Of a stretch of DNA of 64,000 nt, positions 11,569 through 22,580 are shown piece after piece; position 1 is the stretch's first letter; each line of letters begins with the position of its first letter. Both the position numbers and the translations under genes were made by a program. The DNA lies in contig CM065653.1 in assembly GCA_033220425.1 (NCBI GenBank), forward strand, positions 2,914,001 to 2,978,000, given 5' to 3'. The DNA is from Lepraria neglecta (taxonomy: Eukaryota > Ascomycota > Lecanoromycetes > Lecanorales > Stereocaulaceae). Under the pieces are notes generated by a model. The model saw nothing but the letters and a program-made list of their open reading frames with translations, did not search any database and was not told the DNA's origin.

Positions 11569-12527
11569 TGTGAAGGAGCCTTGAGGGATATATAGGAGGT
11601 TCGATAGGAGAAAAATCTTGAGGGAATCTCGAAGTCTTTATATAATCACTCAATAAACCAATAATCACTCGTCAGCCCTCCTCTCTCCTCACCTCCGAGG
11701 GCGTATTCTTTCGTATTACGTCTTCGCTTCCCCAGATCGCCGCTGGTGGTTTCCCCGGATCTCCAGTGCAGTAGTGGTGATAGTAAATAGTGGACCGGGG
11801 GTGCAGGTACCAGGGCTGCTTGTGCAATGGCGGGGCCATTCTCATCTTGTAGGCCTGGTCGTGTGTTTGAGTACGGTAAAGTGAGTTGGCTCTAAGCCTT
11901 GCTGGTATTGGGTTCCTCGAGTATTACGTTACGATAATCACCTAATGAGAAGTCTCCGCATCGTCGCAGAGGTCCGAGCACGCGGGCGAAGCTGGACAAA
12001 CGAGGTTTTTTTCCATCGAAGATCAGGTCAGATTGAAGCTATGTTAGCGGTGGTCACCAGCTAATAGCACCCTTAGCCGTGGAGGGTTACTGTCAGATTC
12101 TGCCCCACAAGGGGCCTAGGTTGCCTTGAGGGACACCTGCTGGGTCGCCAATAACGCCGACATCAAGCTCAGAAATTCTCCTTACGACATGAAAAGCAGG
12201 GCGAGAAGCATAATTGCGGCGTGATCAACTGCATGCAACTGCATGTAGTTGCGCATGACGTTGGGGCGTTTTCACGTGATGCGTGTTCGTTGGGACGAAG
12301 TCAATTGATGGTTACGTACATATGTTACAAGGATCCAATCGGTGGTATCTGCATGCATGATCTGTAATGAGATATGCGCATTAGACGAAGCTTTTCCTGC
12401 ATGCTGCAACCCCCGAATAAATCCAGCACACAACACACCGCCCTTTCGCCTTCCGTCAAGTTTTCCCATCACGAGTCTCAGCCTGATCCTGATCCTGATC
12501 CTGATCCATCTCCTTCATCCGTACCAC
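11569..12527. other. Intergenic region with short (CTGATC)n repeat
   Basis: This 960-bp stretch separates the dehydrogenase promoter from the 3' end of the Ish1-type gene. At 12,483-12,506 there are four perfect CTGATC hexamers. CATGCAACTGCATG-type palindromic words occur at about 12,230-12,245. No gene is evident. Confidence 0.5.
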
Positions 12528-14522
12528 TCACAACTCCTCCTTAACTTTATCTCCAGCCCTCTGTCCAGCTTCACCTGCACGGTGGGTCGCCGTGGTTGCG
12601 CCTTCCTTGACGTAATCGGCGCCCTTCTGTCCCTGGTATTCGGCTTCCTTGCGGCCACTCGCAGCTCCAATCTTGAGCTGGTCGAGCACCCACTGGGCAC
12701 CGCTCTGGATCTGGGCGAGGATGCCGGCTCCAGGGGTGTTTGTGCCGTAGCGGAAGTACTGCGCATTGCGACGTGCCATGGCCTTCAGCTCGTTTGTAGT
12801 GGAGCCCTGATAGGTCTTGATGCCGTACGAGTCAAGGTAGGATTTGAGCTCTGAGTCAGACCACGTGTCGAATGTGCTATCTTCAACCGCGTTGGTGGAT
12901 GCAGCAAGATATGATGTGACCGAGGCGTAGGTGCTGCCTCCAGATTTGGATGCGGTCGAATAGCTGTCTTGTGCCTGCTTGAGAAGCTCATCGCGTGTTG
13001 CTCCAGACTTCTTGGCGGCCTTCTGGGCGGCTTTATCCTTTGAGGAAGACAAGTATTTCCTATCAATTCGTCAGTATAGGAGACTCTTGGATTTTCGGCG
13101 TCACTTACTTCAGGTTGTCAACGGTCCAGGTATCGAAAGTCCACGCCGAATAGCCAGTTGATGCCTTGTGCTTGTGCAGACGAACTTGCTTGATGAGCTC
13201 ATCCTTCTTGCCACCTTGTGGAACCGGGACACCACGAGCATCAAGGAAAGCCTTTAGACGGCTGTCGCTCCATGTAGCCACAGCTGAGTTGAATGCGTCT
13301 TCGCTCTTGAGTGAGGCGTCGTCCTTGACTTGTGCGTATTGGTTGCCAGCCTTGGTAGTTGCAGCACCATAAGCGCTTGAGACAGAAGAGGCGGCATTGT
13401 CACCGGTCAATTGAGCACGGTACTTGCGGGCAAGAGCGAGGAGCTCATTCCTCTTGGATCCTTGGGGCACCTTAATCCCGTTCTTATCTGCCCACTCCTT
13501 AATTTGGTTGTCGCTCCATGAGTCAAGGAGAGCATCGCTCAAGCTCTCTTTTGCTGATGAAGCGGATTTCGAAGCAGATGCAGCGGCGTCCTTGAGGTTG
13601 AGGCTGGCGAGGCGAGAGTTGCGGCGAACCGATGCGATAAGCTTGTCGCGGGTGCTTGGCTGAGGGACGGGTACACCGCGTTCATCAAGGAACTCTTTGA
13701 GGTCTGACTCGGACCAAGTCTCGTAGAGCCAATCTCCAGGGTAGTGAATGGATTGACCGAGCTTCTTAGCGACCGATTCGTAGTTTTGACGTACGCTAGC
13801 GATCAAGGTATCGCGTTTGCGAGGCTGCGGTACGGGAATGTTGTTCTTGTCGGCGAATGCTTTGAGTTGGGAGTCGGTCCAGCTGCGTATGCTATATCAG
13901 TCAAAGCAATCATGAAGATTGGAATGGAGGAGGACCTATCAAAAATCCAATCCTTAACAGAATTGTAGGAATTTGAGGCAGAGTCTGAAGTCTCCGTCCA
14001 GTAGGCTTGAACTTGCTTGACAAGGCTGTCCTTGTTAGTAGCCGCAGCCGTTTTGGTATCGCCGCCCTTCGCTTTGAGGTATGATTGTAACTGAGGTGTC
14101 TCCCAATCATGGTAAGGTGTTGCAATCTTTGAGTCCCAGTTGCTCTTGACGAGGTTCTCTAGGTCCTTGCGGTCGGCAGGTGTGGGGTAAGGCACGTTGT
14201 GGTCCGAAAGCCAGCGCTCCAACTCGGTCTCATGCCACTTGTTGTAGGCTACAAGAAAGGGTTAGCTTGATACCACAATGTTATCGTACGATTTGTTCGC
14301 AGCGTCTTAGGATCGTAGGTGCACCAAGAAGCTCAAGCCCGAGGCGTACTCGACCCAATCGTGTAGCCTTCTTGTGCACTGACCAGGGGTCCTCGAAGGC
14401 AGTCGAAGCAGTAAGAAGGGAAAATGTAAATACTGACCTGCTTTGGTGCCCCACCAAGAGCTTGCGACTGCTGATTCAGTCGCCAACGCGAGCACCAGAA
14501 CTCTTGACACTGAGATCTTCAT
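12528..14522 (-). CDS. Ish1/Msc1-type repeat protein with signal peptide
   Basis: Exons 14522-14438, 14248-13936, 13882-13109 and 13059-12528 give 567 residues, all with GT-AG introns (189, 53 and 49 nt). The first exon is a secretory or ER signal peptide (MKISVSRVLVLALATESAVA). The rest is about eight degenerate Ish1 units, each of the form W-x-D/E-S-x-L-K-x-F/Y-L-D-x-x-G-V-P-V-P-Q followed by a basic K/R-x-E/D-L-L helix. Examples are WSESDLKEFLDERG and WSDSRLKAFLDARG. Linkers are Ala/Ser-rich. Ish1 in fission yeast and Msc1 in budding yeast are stress-linked nuclear-envelope/ER proteins, so a lumenal or nuclear-envelope role is likely. Family placement is firm; the precise job is not known. 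Confidence 0.93.
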
Positions 14523-15257
14523 CTTGTTATCACTTCGAAATTGTAGACCTCGACTTGATCTGCCTATTTAATCACTTTGTTAGAAGACGAGTATGAGAAT
14601 GAAATTGATTGAAGACTCACTGAGGTGGGTGGTTATGAGGTTTTGTGGTATGATGTAAGGTAGGCAGAAAGTTCTGACACAAACAGGACGGGACGCTGTT
14701 GGCGGGAAAGCAGCCAGGAGTGACGTACTAGTCGAACTGGCGTGCTCGGCGTGTTAGCCCGCTCCGCCAGAATGGTGCGAGGATGACAACACCGATTTTC
14801 TGCGCACACTGGCAGATCTTTACACGTTTCGAATCTGATCTTGAAGAGGCGAATGGAAAGGGAGTTGAGGCACAGCTTTCTGGGTCTTTGGATTATGCCA
14901 AGTGGTGGTTGAAAAGCAAAGTCTAGGATAAATCGGCGATGGTTGACAGTGGGTCAAGCCACACTGTCGCCTAGGCTACGAAGACCCTTTTCAGAAATGC
15001 GGGGGATCACACATGCCAATTGGACAGAATGCTGTCTCGTCCGATGCTTGATAATAGAAGTGCTTTTGCGTAGTGGTAGATTCACAGCCTGATGCACGCT
15101 ATAAACAAAGCCCCTCCTATGTGCTGTGATAGAAGAATGGACCGTAGCCCCTAATTAAGCCGATCTCTCGGGACTTGCATCCTTATTATCCAATGTCCAC
15201 GGTATCGAAAACAGCTCATGGATCCCTATCAGCGCCGCCCTGGCCTGTGATGTGGTA
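14523..15257. other. Promoter of the Ish1-type gene, otherwise empty
   Basis: This 735-bp gap lies upstream of the Ish1-type gene and downstream of the next minus-strand gene. I see no open frame of substance, repeat or RNA gene. Confidence 0.5.
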
Positions 15258-15932
15258 TTAGCACTGCTGAAGCTGAGGACCATACGCAGCACCAGGCCAC
15301 CCACCACTCCAGAAGCCGTGGCCCACTTTATCATTCTCCTCCTTATCCGGACTCTTCTCGTTTGCACGATCGTGTCTCTTCGCCATATCCTCATTATGCG
15401 CTTTCACATCGTCGCTGTGAGTGTGCTCTTCTGGGGCATCGTGTTTGTGGATCTTTGGCTGTGGACCGTCCTTTCCTCCGCTGGCACCCTGGCCACTGCT
15501 GCTCCCGTTCTGCGGTGTGTTATGGCCCTCAGCTCCCTTTTTTGTAGGTCCTCCCCCTGTCCCTTGGCCTACTGATGGTGGAGGTGGCCCGGGATGCTCG
15601 AGGTCTGCGGATGGGTTTGCCCCTTCTGCGCACATTTCGGAGTCAGTATTACTCTTTGAGGATGCAAGACACTGTTGTGAGACATTTTTAGGGAGTAGAG
15701 CCTGATTTATTGCTCCAGCAAGATGTTTCAGGACTCAAAGAATGTCCTGGAATAAGAAAGACTCCGAAATGTACCTACGGTCTTGCGGGTTCTCGCCTTT
15801 GGGGTCGCCTTCGCCTCCGCCATAATTTGACCCAGCGTAGAGGCGACGCTGCTGAGCAAATGTAGATTGGATTGCGGTGCGAGGAGAGCAGCGGATTGGG
15901 TTGATGGATCTGAAGACTGGGAGTCTCGCCAT
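15258..15932 (-). CDS. Small mitochondrial-type protein, unknown function
   Basis: Exon 1 (15932-15779) and exon 2 (15625-15258) join in phase to give 173 residues. The N-terminus is a plausible mitochondrial presequence: Arg-rich, without acids, ending near QQRRLYAGS. The middle is Gly/Pro/Ser-rich and disordered. The conserved-looking part is DVKAHNEDMAKRHDRANE followed by KVGHGFWSGG. Short fungal proteins with an HN-E-M-x-x-RHD-x-A signature are common but lack an assigned role. The start was chosen as the first ATG giving the presequence; a longer frame upstream uses only TTG. The 153-nt intron carries inverted repeats at its two ends. Confidence 0.7.
15632..15772 (-). repeat. Intron bounded by 13-bp inverted repeats
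   Basis: Just inside both splice sites of the neighbouring gene's intron lies ACATTTCGGAGTC, at 15,632-15,644 on the plus strand and as its exact reverse complement at 15,760-15,772. The RNA could fold so that donor and acceptor are brought together. Partial further complementarity (CTTTGAG and CTCAAAG) lies deeper inside the intron. Confidence 0.85.
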
Positions 15933-16559
15933 GGTGAGGTAGGTTGGGGAAGAGAAGCTGAAGGAGTTGGCGTGTTTCAAAGAGGATCTGGTTTTAGGGG
16001 AATAGTGATGTGAGTCACGCTTTCATTGAGTCCAAGCTAAGAAGTACAGAAGCTGAAGTTTGGAGCATTATCGAAAGGGTTGATGACGTAGTGATTCATC
16101 ATTTTCTCCTCGGCAAAATACCACGTAAACGCGCTTGCTTTCTTGACACGTCTGGTTGTCTTATGCGCGATATGAGATTTATCAAGTTCAGTTGCTGTCA
16201 TTTTTGCAACTTTATCCATGTTATAGATGAAACCTCTCAATCTGGACCTCCTGAGGACGAGTGACTCGCACTAAGATGTATCATGTCTTTTCATAGTCTA
16301 GTAAAGCTATTCTGTTTCAAGAGTCTGTGAAGCTGTCCCTTCCATTTCGTGGTTTTTCGTAATGTCGATGAGAATGTTTGTTTGGAGTACAGTATGACTA
16401 GCACTGTAGCATCCTGGACTGGTCTTGGCTTCATCCTTTTACATATTGCAGGCAGAATTACTAGTTTCCAGCACCACGAAGAGGTGCCAGTCCTTTGCTG
16501 GAGGGGCGCTCCCTTTTGTTCAGCGCCTCCCACTAGAGCTCTTGGTCTATGAAGCTCCG

Positions 16560-17460
16560 GGTGGTGGGACATTTCTATTTGTTTAGAGCGGTGTTAATGT
16601 TTTTGTAATTGGTTGTTTGTGATGTGGTAGTTGTGATATCTGCTGGAAGTAGGTGCGGTTGAGGAACCGAAGGGTGGGGTTTGTTTTGTTCTGGCGACCA
16701 TAATTGGTTGGTCTTGGTGGTGGTTGAGAAACCGTGGTAGTAATAGTGGTGTTTTGTTCTTGTGGCCCGTTTGAGATCTCAATACGCTTGGTCTGGAGGA
16801 TTGTGGGTGGCATGTTTTGTTTGGTGGTGGTTAGGTTGAGATCTCAATAGGCTCGCCCTGGGGGATGTTTTGTGGCATGTCTGTTTGTTTGGTGGTGACC
16901 GGTTTGAGATCTCAATGCGCTCGGCTGTGACTGTGGGCGTGGTAGTATGTCCTCGTGCGGTCGCCTGGGTGAGGTCTAGGTTCGCATCTGAGCTAAGGGG
17001 CGTGGTATGATGCCGGTGATGTTGTGTCAATGACTCTGGGACACACTTCCAGGTCTTTGGGACGACTTTGCGGTGGAATCTGCGGAGAAGGGCAAATCCT
17101 CAGTATCTGAGGCTGCGTTTGGGTATCTTCTTCCGGATGCGATAGAGGTAGGGAGGGACTCGAGCCTCGTACGGTCACCTAGGGGTGGTTCAGGTCTTCA
17201 TGGAGGCAGGTGGTGATGGCAAGATGGTTTTGGTGCTATATTCCCACGTGGCTCGGGCGATCCTGGTCGATAGTCGGAGCGGTATATCCTCGTATGGTAG
17301 GCTGGCGTGACGGGCCAGGTCCACATTAAGGTAGGTGAAGGTGGGAAGATGTCCTCGGACGGTAGGCTGGTTTGTCGGGCCATGTCCGCACAGAGGAAGG
17401 ATGGTGCGATAATGATCCTATGTGACGAGGGTGATCTTGGTCAAGAGGCTGTGACTGGGC
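16560..17460. repeat. Diverged repeat array with palindromes and a decayed gene 3'-end copy
   Basis: Three ordered components are visible. First, a 12-bp perfect palindrome TTGAGATCTCAA lies at about 16,772, 16,837 and 16,904, each preceded by TTTGGTGGTG-like sequence, giving a period of about 66 bp. Second, a CCTCG-x-x-CGGT-x-x-CCTGG-like word lies near 16,952, 17,167, 17,289 and 17,351, with a repeating GGGCCA(G/T)GTCC downstream of the last two. Third, 17,046-17,140 is a diverged copy of 17,475-17,575, the 3' coding end of the next gene (RKK.PKRS and GFALLRR are still readable on the minus strand). The whole looks like a decayed tandem series built partly from the neighbouring gene. Confidence 0.7.
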
Positions 17461-17461
17461 C

Positions 17462-18037
17462 TCAATAGAAGTAATACCTCCATGTCTTGGGGATTACTTT
17501 GCGGCGCAGCCTTCGAAGAAGTGCGAATCCCCTGTGCCTACGGCTTCGCTTTGGTGTCTTCTTCCGGACGTAGCACTCCGGTCCTGGAATCTCCTCCCCT
17601 GGCCACCCCAATCGGTCCCAATGATGGCTAACGATGAGCGTGTCCTTGATCCCCCAATCGAAGAACTGCTGGTATTGAAGCCTCATGGCGTACACCGATC
17701 CCTCCAGGTTTCTCAGGTCTTCGTCGTCGCTGAAATCATTCCTCACAAAATGATTCCACCAGTATGCCTCGTAATCTCGGATAATTTGACGGAGTCGTGG
17801 TAGCATTCCGAACTCGACCTGCTCCTCGCGGAGAACTTTCCAAAATCCATCCAGGGCCTGCAGGGCCCGCTCTCCTTTCTCGCCGCCAATGACAGGAGAA
17901 TTCCCCCTCTCCTCAATCAGTTCTTCGACGAGTTCCCGGTACTTTCGGAAGTGGCACTCTCTTTCGAGCTTTTCGCACTCGATTCGTTGGGGAGTTTTCA
18001 GCTCGACGGCAGCTCGATAGAGCTTGTCACCCGCCAT
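17462..18037 (-). CDS. Hypothetical protein, 191 residues, lineage-specific
   Basis: A single uninterrupted frame starts at an ATG (MAGDKLYRAAVELKT) and ends ...KTWRYYFY. It is highly charged, rich in Arg/Glu and aromatic residues, with probable helices around ECEKLERECHFRKYRELVEEL. The basic C-terminus (RKKTPKRSRRHRG then RRLRRK) could bind nucleic acid or membrane. I do not recognise a domain. No signal peptide or TM segment is seen. A partial, decayed copy of its 3' end lies about 430 bp downstream, which supports it being a real transcribed unit that has been duplicated. It may belong to a rapidly evolving family. Confidence 0.6.
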   Translation of the reverse strand: MAGDKLYRAAVELKTPQRIECEKLERECHFRKYRELVEELIEERGNSPVIGGEKGERALQALDGFWKVLREEQVEFGMLPRLRQIIRDYEAYWWNHFVRNDFSDDEDLRNLEGSVYAMRLQYQQFFDWGIKDTLIVSHHWDRLGWPGEEIPGPECYVRKKTPKRSRRHRGFALLRRLRRKVIPKTWRYYFY

Positions 18038-19625
18038 TTTGAGCTAAAAGTGGTAAGTATGATGGGTATCTAACCGTTGATTTAGTTAATATCAAGGGCT
18101 ACTGACGGTGGATGTAGTGTGTGTGATGGGTTGTTAACTGGTGATCTGGCTGTAATCGAGGATTGCAGACAGAAAAAGTGGTATGTATATGGGTGTGCAT
18201 GAGCATGAAGAAAAGGGAAATTTTGGGCATTCCCAGAATATATGGCATTTTCTATGGGAGACTTCCATACTATTCTATATCAATGTGCTCAAAAGCCAAG
18301 ACAGCATATGAAGATCGGAGGCTTCATACCACTCAGGAACAGAGAAACTGGTGCCAAACCCCTCAAATATACTCTTAAACCATGGGTACACTTCTAAAAT
18401 CGCCCCACCAAAACGAACTCAACATGAGAGGCAAATCCTGGAGATAATTGCAATCTACTATAGCAAAAAGAAAACGAGTCACAGCTTGAAGTGCAGGACT
18501 GTGAAGAGTGTGGCATCATTCTTCGGACACTTCTCAAACCTATGGTTATATGCCCATCATGTCCTTAAAACCTCGGGCCCATGCCCGAACACCTACGTCC
18601 TTGCAATTTGAGAGGAAGTCGTTAGGTATGCCCGCAATGCCAAGGAAATCGAACGTTGGAATCCTGAAAACCTTGTACGTGTATTCGAATTGTTCTGATG
18701 GAAAGATAATGAATTGCTCAATCTACGCTCTGGCTGTGCCCGATTTTGGTATAGTGTAGGGGCGGATCCGGAGGAATAATTCACAATACACTTTGTTACT
18801 TCTAAAGCATTCAAACGTTTCCTGTTTCATCAGCTGAGTATGCGCGCAATTTGCCACATTTACTTAGGCTCTATCAAGTGTGAAAATTTGTATTGTTAGG
18901 CATTCAGACGGAAGGAACCTCAAGAAATAGCGTTCCTTCCAATTGAAATGGTCTGCAAGTCGCCATTGCTCATGCTTAATCCGCTCCGAAGGGTAACGAG
19001 CACCTCACCTCATTTTCTCACATTCTCCAAGCGTACGCAAAACACTAGGCAGTCCAGCATGCTTCTCAACATTCACTAGGACAGCCATCTATACATTGCC
19101 ACTGCACGCCATAGTGCTCCTTGAAAAGCGTGGAACACTTATCTGGCATAGCGTTGGCTTCCTCAATCCTTCACTGAGCAAGGTACGCAAAGCGAAAGAC
19201 AAGGTTGCCGACTCACAATGTCGAAAAGAGTGTCGAAATCTATTCCTGCCAGGTATCGTTATGATAATACACAGGACAGTGTAAGTCCAGATTCTGCCCA
19301 CTTGGCTCGCTCTCGACCTGACAGCTGAGTGCCTATGTAGCTTGTGGGCAATGAAATCACCGCCCCGACCAGCGCAAACCACGCCCGGAGAGCTGTGGGA
19401 TCCAGACACCCCTCGGCTCTCAGAAGTCAGCAATGAGAATGGGAATGATACCAAGCGGGCTGACTCGGGGATGGTAGCTCAGCACTCGGAGGGAAAGGAC
19501 GCCTAGGATTGATGCATTAAAGGTCACTCGGGCATGGGCAAGAAGAATGAGAGCGGTCAGATTGACTTGAGGAAGATTATTTCAAGCAATGGAGGAGAAG
19601 AACAGCGTTTGGACTTCGTTCATTA
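18038..19625. other. Gene-free stretch of 1.6 kb
   Basis: The stretch holds short open frames only (below about 120 codons) on both strands, with no domain, no splice pattern that extends them, and no visible repeat. It includes the promoter of the 191-residue gene. Confidence 0.5.
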
Positions 19626-20756
19626 CTAGCCTGTAATCTCCAACCCAGGCATCGATTCAATCCCACCATCAATATCCATCCAAAACGCATCGAAATCAAC
19701 CCCCTTCTCCTCAAACTCCTCCCTAATCTTCCCCACAGCCTTCTTCTGCTTCTCCACCGTAAAAGCCCCCGGCTGACTCGTCTCACTCTGCACGACCTCA
19801 ATCCATCGAAAGAACAAATTTTCCTTCCCCATCTTCGTCAATTTATCCTTCACAAGCTGCAATTTCTTCGTCCCCTCATTCTCATTTCCATCTCCATCAT
19901 CATGCTCCCTCGATACCTCCCAAATCAACCACCCCAAAACCTCCGAATGCACCAACACAGCCGTCCCGAAACTCTCCACCTCCATCAACCCCTCATCAAT
20001 CAATGCATGCGCCTTCAACATCCCCGTAAAAAACAAATCCCAGCTTTTATCCATCATCAAATAACTCGTCTTTCCCCTAACCCACCCCCTCTCAACAGCC
20101 GGCTCCACCCTCTCCTTCCACACCTTCCCCTCCTTCCCCTCCACCAGCCACTCCTCCTTAACCCCTCCCCTAACCGCCTCGCCCCCATCCTCCTTAGTTA
20201 TATCCGTGAAGAGAGCAACATCCCACCGCCTACTCCTCCTAACCACAACCTCCACATCCCGAAACCTGACCCACCTCCTCCACCCCACCGGACTAGCCTC
20301 CCCCTTAAACCCCAAGAAAAAACCCCAAGGCCACATCCCAACGAACCTCATCAGCAAAAAATCCCCCAAGAACATCAACGCCCTTTCGCCCCCCAACCCA
20401 AGCTTAGTCATGGCATCGAGATGCTTGACGTCAATTTTCATAGAAGTTTCGTAACCGAGTGCGGCTACGAGGATGGATATGTAGGTCGGGATTGCGTATT
20501 GGAGGCGGTAGAGGATCAGGATTGTGAGGAAGATGTTGAGGAGGAGGGGGACGGCGAAGATGCGGCGTTTGAAGTCACGGTGGTGGTTGTCGAGGGAGAG
20601 GATGTAGATGTGATGTGCGGATAATGTCTTGAGGAAGGGCTCTAGGGTGGAGGGCGCTGGGATGAATGGGGGAGGTGTCGAGGGAGATGGGCCATTGGGG
20701 GTGGTAGTGGACGGTTTGCTGGGAGTCTTGGGCGCGATGCGCCTCTGTTTGGGCAT
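19626..20756 (-). CDS. Conserved fungal membrane protein, unknown function
   Basis: A single exon encodes 376 residues. The N-terminus is Lys/Pro/Thr/Ser-rich and disordered. Two hydrophobic segments follow: VPLLLNIFLTILILYRLQYAI with TYISILVAAL (about residues 69-101), and around RALMFLGDFLLMRFVGMWPWGFFLG (about 124-150). The C-terminal half is soluble and charged, with several Trp/Phe-rich helices (KSWDLFFTGML, LGWLIWEVS, FDAFWMDIDGG). The pattern fits the many fungal-specific ER or mitochondrial membrane proteins without names. Codon use matches the neighbouring genes and the frame is long and uninterrupted, so it is real. I cannot assign a role. Confidence 0.8.
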   Translation of the reverse strand: MPKQRRIAPKTPSKPSTTTPNGPSPSTPPPFIPAPSTLEPFLKTLSAHHIYILSLDNHHRDFKRRIFAVPLLLNIFLTILILYRLQYAIPTYISILVAALGYETSMKIDVKHLDAMTKLGLGGERALMFLGDFLLMRFVGMWPWGFFLGFKGEASPVGWRRWVRFRDVEVVVRRSRRWDVALFTDITKEDGGEAVRGGVKEEWLVEGKEGKVWKERVEPAVERGWVRGKTSYLMMDKSWDLFFTGMLKAHALIDEGLMEVESFGTAVLVHSEVLGWLIWEVSREHDDGDGNENEGTKKLQLVKDKLTKMGKENLFFRWIEVVQSETSQPGAFTVEKQKKAVGKIREEFEEKGVDFDAFWMDIDGGIESMPGLEITG

Positions 20757-21053
20757 TGTGATGGTATTTTACGGTTACGATGGGGGGAGTATCATGGTGA
20801 AGACAATTTTTGGGAGCTCAGGGAGCGTGTTGATGATCTGCAACAAAGGTCGAAGCCAGCCCACGTGTAGCCTTGCCGGCGCTACTGCAAGGTTTTGGGC
20901 TACGTCACGACGTTGATAATTTGGTGTGCGTTCCGTTCTTTAGTCTATCTTCCTATGACCTATGATTGTAAAAGTGGTTCATAGTTGGTTGGAGTTCCAA
21001 TTTGAAGCTCGAATCAAGGCCGGGTGTTGAAGCCGAGTCGACACCTCTTCCCA

Positions 21054-22262
21054 TGTCTTCAACCGAGCAAGATACGCCTCTACAATCTCAGTGGTACTCT
21101 CATTTTCACAGCCTACGTAGCTTTAGCTCTGTTCCTCACAGGCCTTATCGTTGGTAGCCTCATCAGTCTTTTACCAATCAGGCCCTAGAAAACATAACAC
21201 TGAGCTACAAAGGCATCTCCAAATCTTCTCAGCATTATCACTATTGAGCTTCTCAACCCTTTCATACCACATGCTAAGCTACCTGATCGTCTCATATCGC
21301 TCATGGGCCATAAGGCACGGCTATCCGCTACCACAGCACCTCTTCAGCGCAAACGGCGTCCTTAGTTGCGAAGAAGATGGTCATGGCTCACCACCTCTAC
21401 TCTCTTCCAAGACTTCGCAACAGAAATCTGCGGCACACCAGCTCGCTTTTGGTGAACGCAGCAGGCTCTGCTTATAAAAATGGCATGGAGTGCTTTCATG
21501 AGTATTGAAGGTTAGGTCTCAAAGCCCATTCAGCCCCAAAGACGGCCACTGATCTTTACCATAAGTAGGTCGACGACGCAAGGTTCCCCATCTATGGGCC
21601 TATGCATTCCATCAGCCAAATCTTGCCCGTCTCTCTCGCCGCGAATCTCTTCTTCCTGGCTATGCTTCTCACGCCGGTACCAAGTCCAGGTGAGATCATG
21701 CGGACACCAAACCCCTTGTTGTAGATTGCACCATTAGCAGCCTACTACGCCTTTGTGGCCCTAGCACCACGCGTTGCCGGCACAGAGGCATTTATCGGCG
21801 TCGTGGTCACTATTCGGCTCCTGCTTTTTTGCCCGGTATTTCTGCCGATGGTCGTACCGAGCAGTTTTGGGAGCAAAGTTCTCAAAGTGCGACATGCGTA
21901 TCGTGCCTATTATGGGTCGACAATGTTCATCGGCGGCGGCTAGATGATGCTAACCATCATACAGACCACTGTAGCTCTCATGGAGGAGGGAATCGAATCA
22001 CTTAAATTTCCTGCAGCAATCAATGATAGCCATGCTGTCAAAGTTCTTGACTATGATGTCTCCGTCGGCTTGGGGAGCGCATGGATTTGGATTGACATGA
22101 TACGCAGCGATCTCGCTTATGCGTCTCGATCCTTGGAATCTTGCTCTTTCAGCCTGAGAGCCGCTCCGAGCGGTTCAGTGGTTTGGAGGACTCTTGAGCA
22201 CCTCTTTCACCTCCCTTCGTCAGTACGTGGCGTTGCCGCGCTGAGTGGTCGTCATCAGTAGG
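21054..22262 (+). pseudogene. Decayed fungal multi-TM membrane protein
   Basis: Pieces of one protein follow each other on the plus strand. They are TAYVALALFLTGLIVG; HLQIFSALSLLSFSTLSYHM; a part with LFQDFATEICGTP, then TQQALL and MAWSAFMSIE; then QILPVSLAANLFFLAMLLTP; then, after a GT-AG intron ending CATTAGCAG near 21,738, FVALAPRVAG and TIRLLLFCPVFLP; and last LDYDVSVGLGSAWIW. This is the layout of an unnamed family of fungal integral membrane proteins with 7-9 helices. The gene is broken: TGA at 21,453-21,455 where the family has Trp in FWWTQQ, a change of frame near 21,600, and further shifts. The absence of AT enrichment argues against RIP. Function of the family is unknown to me. Confidence 0.7.
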
Positions 22263-22580
22263 CTGCTGGGCCTTTGCGGCGTGTTTTGAATGCGAGCAGG
22301 TGATTGATGAGTAGACAATGAGGACTGGGCAAAATGGAAGAATAAAGAAAAGTGTTGAGAATAGGCTGTGTCACGGGCGGGAAGTACGAGATGAGGCCAA
22401 AACTCTATTAGCAGATGCGATGCAATAGATAATTGTCGAAACCGAAAGAAAACACCCAAAAATGCGTTATTTGCAAAGCGCCTGTCGCTATGCAATACAA
22501 GTCCTCCGTCGCTATGCAGGAATGCAAATATTAATTATATAATGGGCCCAATGGATCAACCATCACGCTAGTGCACGTTC

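Noticed and set aside
12342-12854. Plus-strand frame of 170 codons
   Set aside because: Shadow of the Ish1-type gene's last exon plus the CTGATC repeat.
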